From: DAIOGN01 sp036745245
GTDB taxonomy: Bacteria; Zixibacteria; MSB-5A5; JAUVRN01
Direction: 5' to 3'
Length of the DNA stretch: 27,164 bases
Assembly (NCBI GenBank): GCA_036745245.1
Contig: DAIOGN010000032.1
Coordinates: forward strand, 1 to 27,164
Below, piece by piece: positions 25,365 to 27,164 of the stretch. Position 1 is the first letter of the stretch. The number at the start of each line of letters is the position of its first letter. Under the pieces are notes generated by a model. It was not told where the DNA came from. It saw nothing but the letters and a program-made list of their open reading frames with translations, and made no database searches. A program made the translations under genes and the position numbers.

Positions 25365-26516
25365 TCAATCCTGATCGTACGAACTTTTCCAGGCGGGCGT
25401 GATCCAGTTGGGCTCGCGAGAGCACGCCTCGAATTCGCGGTCGGTCTCCGCATTCGGCAGCACGCCGGCCAGGTAGGCTTGCCACTTGCTTTCGGGCACG
25501 GGTTGCCCCTGTACGTCGAAACACTGAGCCTTGAAGGCACCCATCTGGCGATTGAACTTCTCCGACGGCAGGAAGAGCTTCTCCTCCGGGACTTTCACGA
25601 ACTCGTTCATCTTGTCGATCACCTGCGTCTGGCATTCATAGATGAACAGCCTGCGATTGTGCCCGTTCAGGTCTTCCTTTTCCTCCTTGGTGGCGGGCCG
25701 GTGCCGGTTCTCATCGTAGCGGCCTTTCAGGCCCCACACGTAGCGCCACTCTGCCATGCTGGAGTAATCGCCCCCGAACAAGTCGAGCACCTTGGGGAAG
25801 ATCTCGTTGATGTAGCGCTGGATCAGCGGCCGCGGCACGACGTTGGCCTCGGTGACCCGGCACAGCCCCGACAAACCCACGAAAATATGGAACCCTTCCT
25901 CCATTAGCATGGGGCTCATGGAACTCCCCATGGGGGCAAAGGCCGAGTGCCACCACATGACGAGCTGATACTTGCCGTCGCGGTCCTGGAAGGCCGTGTA
26001 GAGCCAGAAGCCCAGCCAGTTGCGCACCTCGCCGTTGAACGCGCCCAGGCGGCGCGTGTCTTCCAGAGCGTTGCGTTCAAGCAGGCGTTCGGCGTAGCGA
26101 CGTCCCGTTTCGCCGAAATGCTGAAGCAACACGTCGCACATCTGCACACCGTGTCGGATTTCCTGGGCCATGAGGATGAGAGCGTGCTTGTAATCCATGT
26201 GCGAGGGCGCATTGCCCAACAGGTGCACCTGCTGCTCCACCGAGGCGAACTCGGTGTCGCCCTGGATGTCGATGTCCTCGATGAGCACGTCGCGGGCGCG
26301 CTGGTCGGGGATGTGTACCACCCGCTCGAACTTGCGATCGCCCATGAAGTCGCCAAACTCCACGAACCGGGCCGGAATGCGCCCGTACAGGGGCTCCATC
26401 TTCACTCGCTGGGCGAGGAAGGCAATGTCGTCTCGCGGCAGGCCGCGGTCGCGTTCCCAGTCCTCGCGCAGGCCCTGCCACTCACCGATGAGTCCCCTCG
26501 ACTTGATGATGTTCAC
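25365..26516 (-). CDS. BoxB/PaaA-family diiron protein (benzoyl-CoA epoxidase-like), orphan
   Basis: 383 residues from GTG 26516, which has GGAGG 8 bases upstream. Segments DIQGDTEFASVEQQ (83-96), LILMAQEIRHGVQM (113-126), LLERNALEDTRRLGAFN (145-161), LGFWLYTAFQDRDGKYQL (168-185) and MEEGFHIFVG (205-214) follow the core of BoxB (benzoyl-CoA 2,3-epoxidase) and PaaA. Candidate diiron ligands are Glu89, Glu119, His122, Asp180, Glu207 and His210, a plausible E...ExxH...D...ExxH set. BoxB and PaaA are cytosolic and need a reductase (BoxA, PaaE). No reductase, CoA ligase or ring-cleaving gene is near. BoxB is longer, about 470 residues as I recall; the present protein has a shorter N-terminus. Substrate unknown. 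Confidence 0.75.
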   Translation of the reverse strand: MNIIKSRGLIGEWQGLREDWERDRGLPRDDIAFLAQRVKMEPLYGRIPARFVEFGDFMGDRKFERVVHIPDQRARDVLIEDIDIQGDTEFASVEQQVHLLGNAPSHMDYKHALILMAQEIRHGVQMCDVLLQHFGETGRRYAERLLERNALEDTRRLGAFNGEVRNWLGFWLYTAFQDRDGKYQLVMWWHSAFAPMGSSMSPMLMEEGFHIFVGLSGLCRVTEANVVPRPLIQRYINEIFPKVLDLFGGDYSSMAEWRYVWGLKGRYDENRHRPATKEEKEDLNGHNRRLFIYECQTQVIDKMNEFVKVPEEKLFLPSEKFNRQMGAFKAQCFDVQGQPVPESKWQAYLAGVLPNAETDREFEACSREPNWITPAWKSSYDQD

Positions 26517-26649
26517 TCAGGTCCTCCAAAAAGTGGAACTTTAGAACCCGGTCCCCATGCGGCCCGGGCTGGCCAAAGTATGCGCCCGACCGGCCGTTCT
26601 GCAACCGGAAAGCGTTGAAGCTGGCGCTGTATGCAGACCCATTCGGCAC

Positions 26650-27164
26650 TCACAAGAGGGAGCAGGCGTCGCAGGGCGGGGACCCGCTCTTGAAGGTGAA
26701 GTTGACCAGCGCGATGATGTCGGCGGAGGTCACCTGGCCGCTGCAATTTACATCACCGGCTTCGGGCACGGGCTGCGGGGGAAGTCCGCTCTTGAAGACA
26801 TAATTTACCATAAGCACGATGTCGGCCGAGGAGATGCTGCCGGACATGTTGATGTCACCCGTGAGCAGAATCGGGCAAAAGATGATCCGAAAATCGGAGG
26901 CCGACCACGGCCCGGTGCCGCAAGCGTTGGTGGCGTTCACGCGCCAGTAATAATGCGCAGAGTCCTGGGTGAGTCCGGACACGTTCAGAGAGGCGACCGG
27001 AATGGCGGTGTCAATCAGTGGAGCCGCGAATCCGGGATGGGTGGCCACCTGGACTGTGTATTGGACGGCGCCGGGCACCAGCGACCACTCAAGTGTCACG
27101 GTCGAATCATGGAGTGTATCTGCCGGTGGCGGCGATGACAGCACCGGTGCGGCAGCCACGTCGC
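26650..27164 (-). CDS. Secreted protein with fibronectin III-like domain and C-terminal dockerin pair (3), N-terminus cut by window
   Basis: The frame runs open to the right edge, so only the last about 171 residues are present. A fibronectin III-like domain comes first (PVLSSPPPADTLHDSTVTLEW, VPGAVQYTVQVATHPGF, HYYWRVNATNACGTGPWSAS; about 100 residues). Two dockerin loops follow, DINMSGSISSAD and DVNCSGQVTSAD, and the protein ends in CDACSLL. The GTG near the edge (27159) is probably internal. It belongs to the same exported group as the proteins at 19402-21005 but has a different front domain. The about 130-base gap between it and the BoxB-like gene holds no feature I can support. Confidence 0.8.
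   Translation of the reverse strand, partial: DVAAAPVLSSPPPADTLHDSTVTLEWSLVPGAVQYTVQVATHPGFAAPLIDTAIPVASLNVSGLTQDSAHYYWRVNATNACGTGPWSASDFRIIFCPILLTGDINMSGSISSADIVLMVNYVFKSGLPPQPVPEAGDVNCSGQVTSADIIALVNFTFKSGSPPCDACSLL

Overview
The window is about 62% GC and gene-dense. It reads as a chromosomal segment of an uncultured, probably Gram-negative (diderm) bacterium. Clues are a complete bacillithiol pathway (bshC-bshA-bshB1), an LpoB-type lipoprotein next to a COG3014-type lipoprotein, and three secreted proteins ending in paired type I dockerin repeats of the GDVNCSG...SADI kind. From general knowledge, that combination recalls the FCB/Gemmatimonadota/Zixibacteria/Eisenbacteria group of lineages. 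This is an inference from gene style, and the 23S rRNA in the window could settle it.

Layout. 1-2398 (+): end of bshC, then bshA and bshB1, tightly coupled. 2470-7763 (-): a promoter-led unit of sugar nucleotidyltransferase, metK and ahcY, followed by a PEP/pyruvate-binding-domain protein. 7832-11272 (+): from a divergent promoter, smpB, N-acetylmuramoyl-L-alanine amidase, murI and rdgB, all overlapping. 11328-13497 (+): LpoB-like and COG3014-like lipoproteins, probable envelope proteins. 13580-17933 (+): a 23S-5S rRNA operon with its own consensus promoter, boxA leader, processing stem and terminator, but no 16S or tRNA. 17985-18906: a secreted NTF2-like protein and a small lysine-rich protein. 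18930-21005 (-): a pilin-like lipoprotein and two dockerin proteins. 21113-21925 (+): a second PIG-L deacetylase. 22018-24510 (-): a secreted helical protein and an MgtE magnesium channel. 24716-25333 (+): a methyltransferase. 25365-27164 (-): an orphan BoxB/PaaA-like diiron protein and a third dockerin protein cut by the window edge.

The most striking feature is in the 23S gene. Two group I introns interrupt it at positions equivalent to E. coli 1917 and 1931, leaving an exon of only 14 nt between them. P1 (U-G at the splice site) and P10 pairings can be read for both introns. The second carries a single-motif LAGLIDADG endonuclease. The introns share core segments and look like relatives. 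A second theme is a family of GGGGTCAGA-type palindromes lying directly at the 3' ends of genes in four intergenic gaps. In one case the repeat supplies the last codons and stop of a gene. No transposase for them is in the window.
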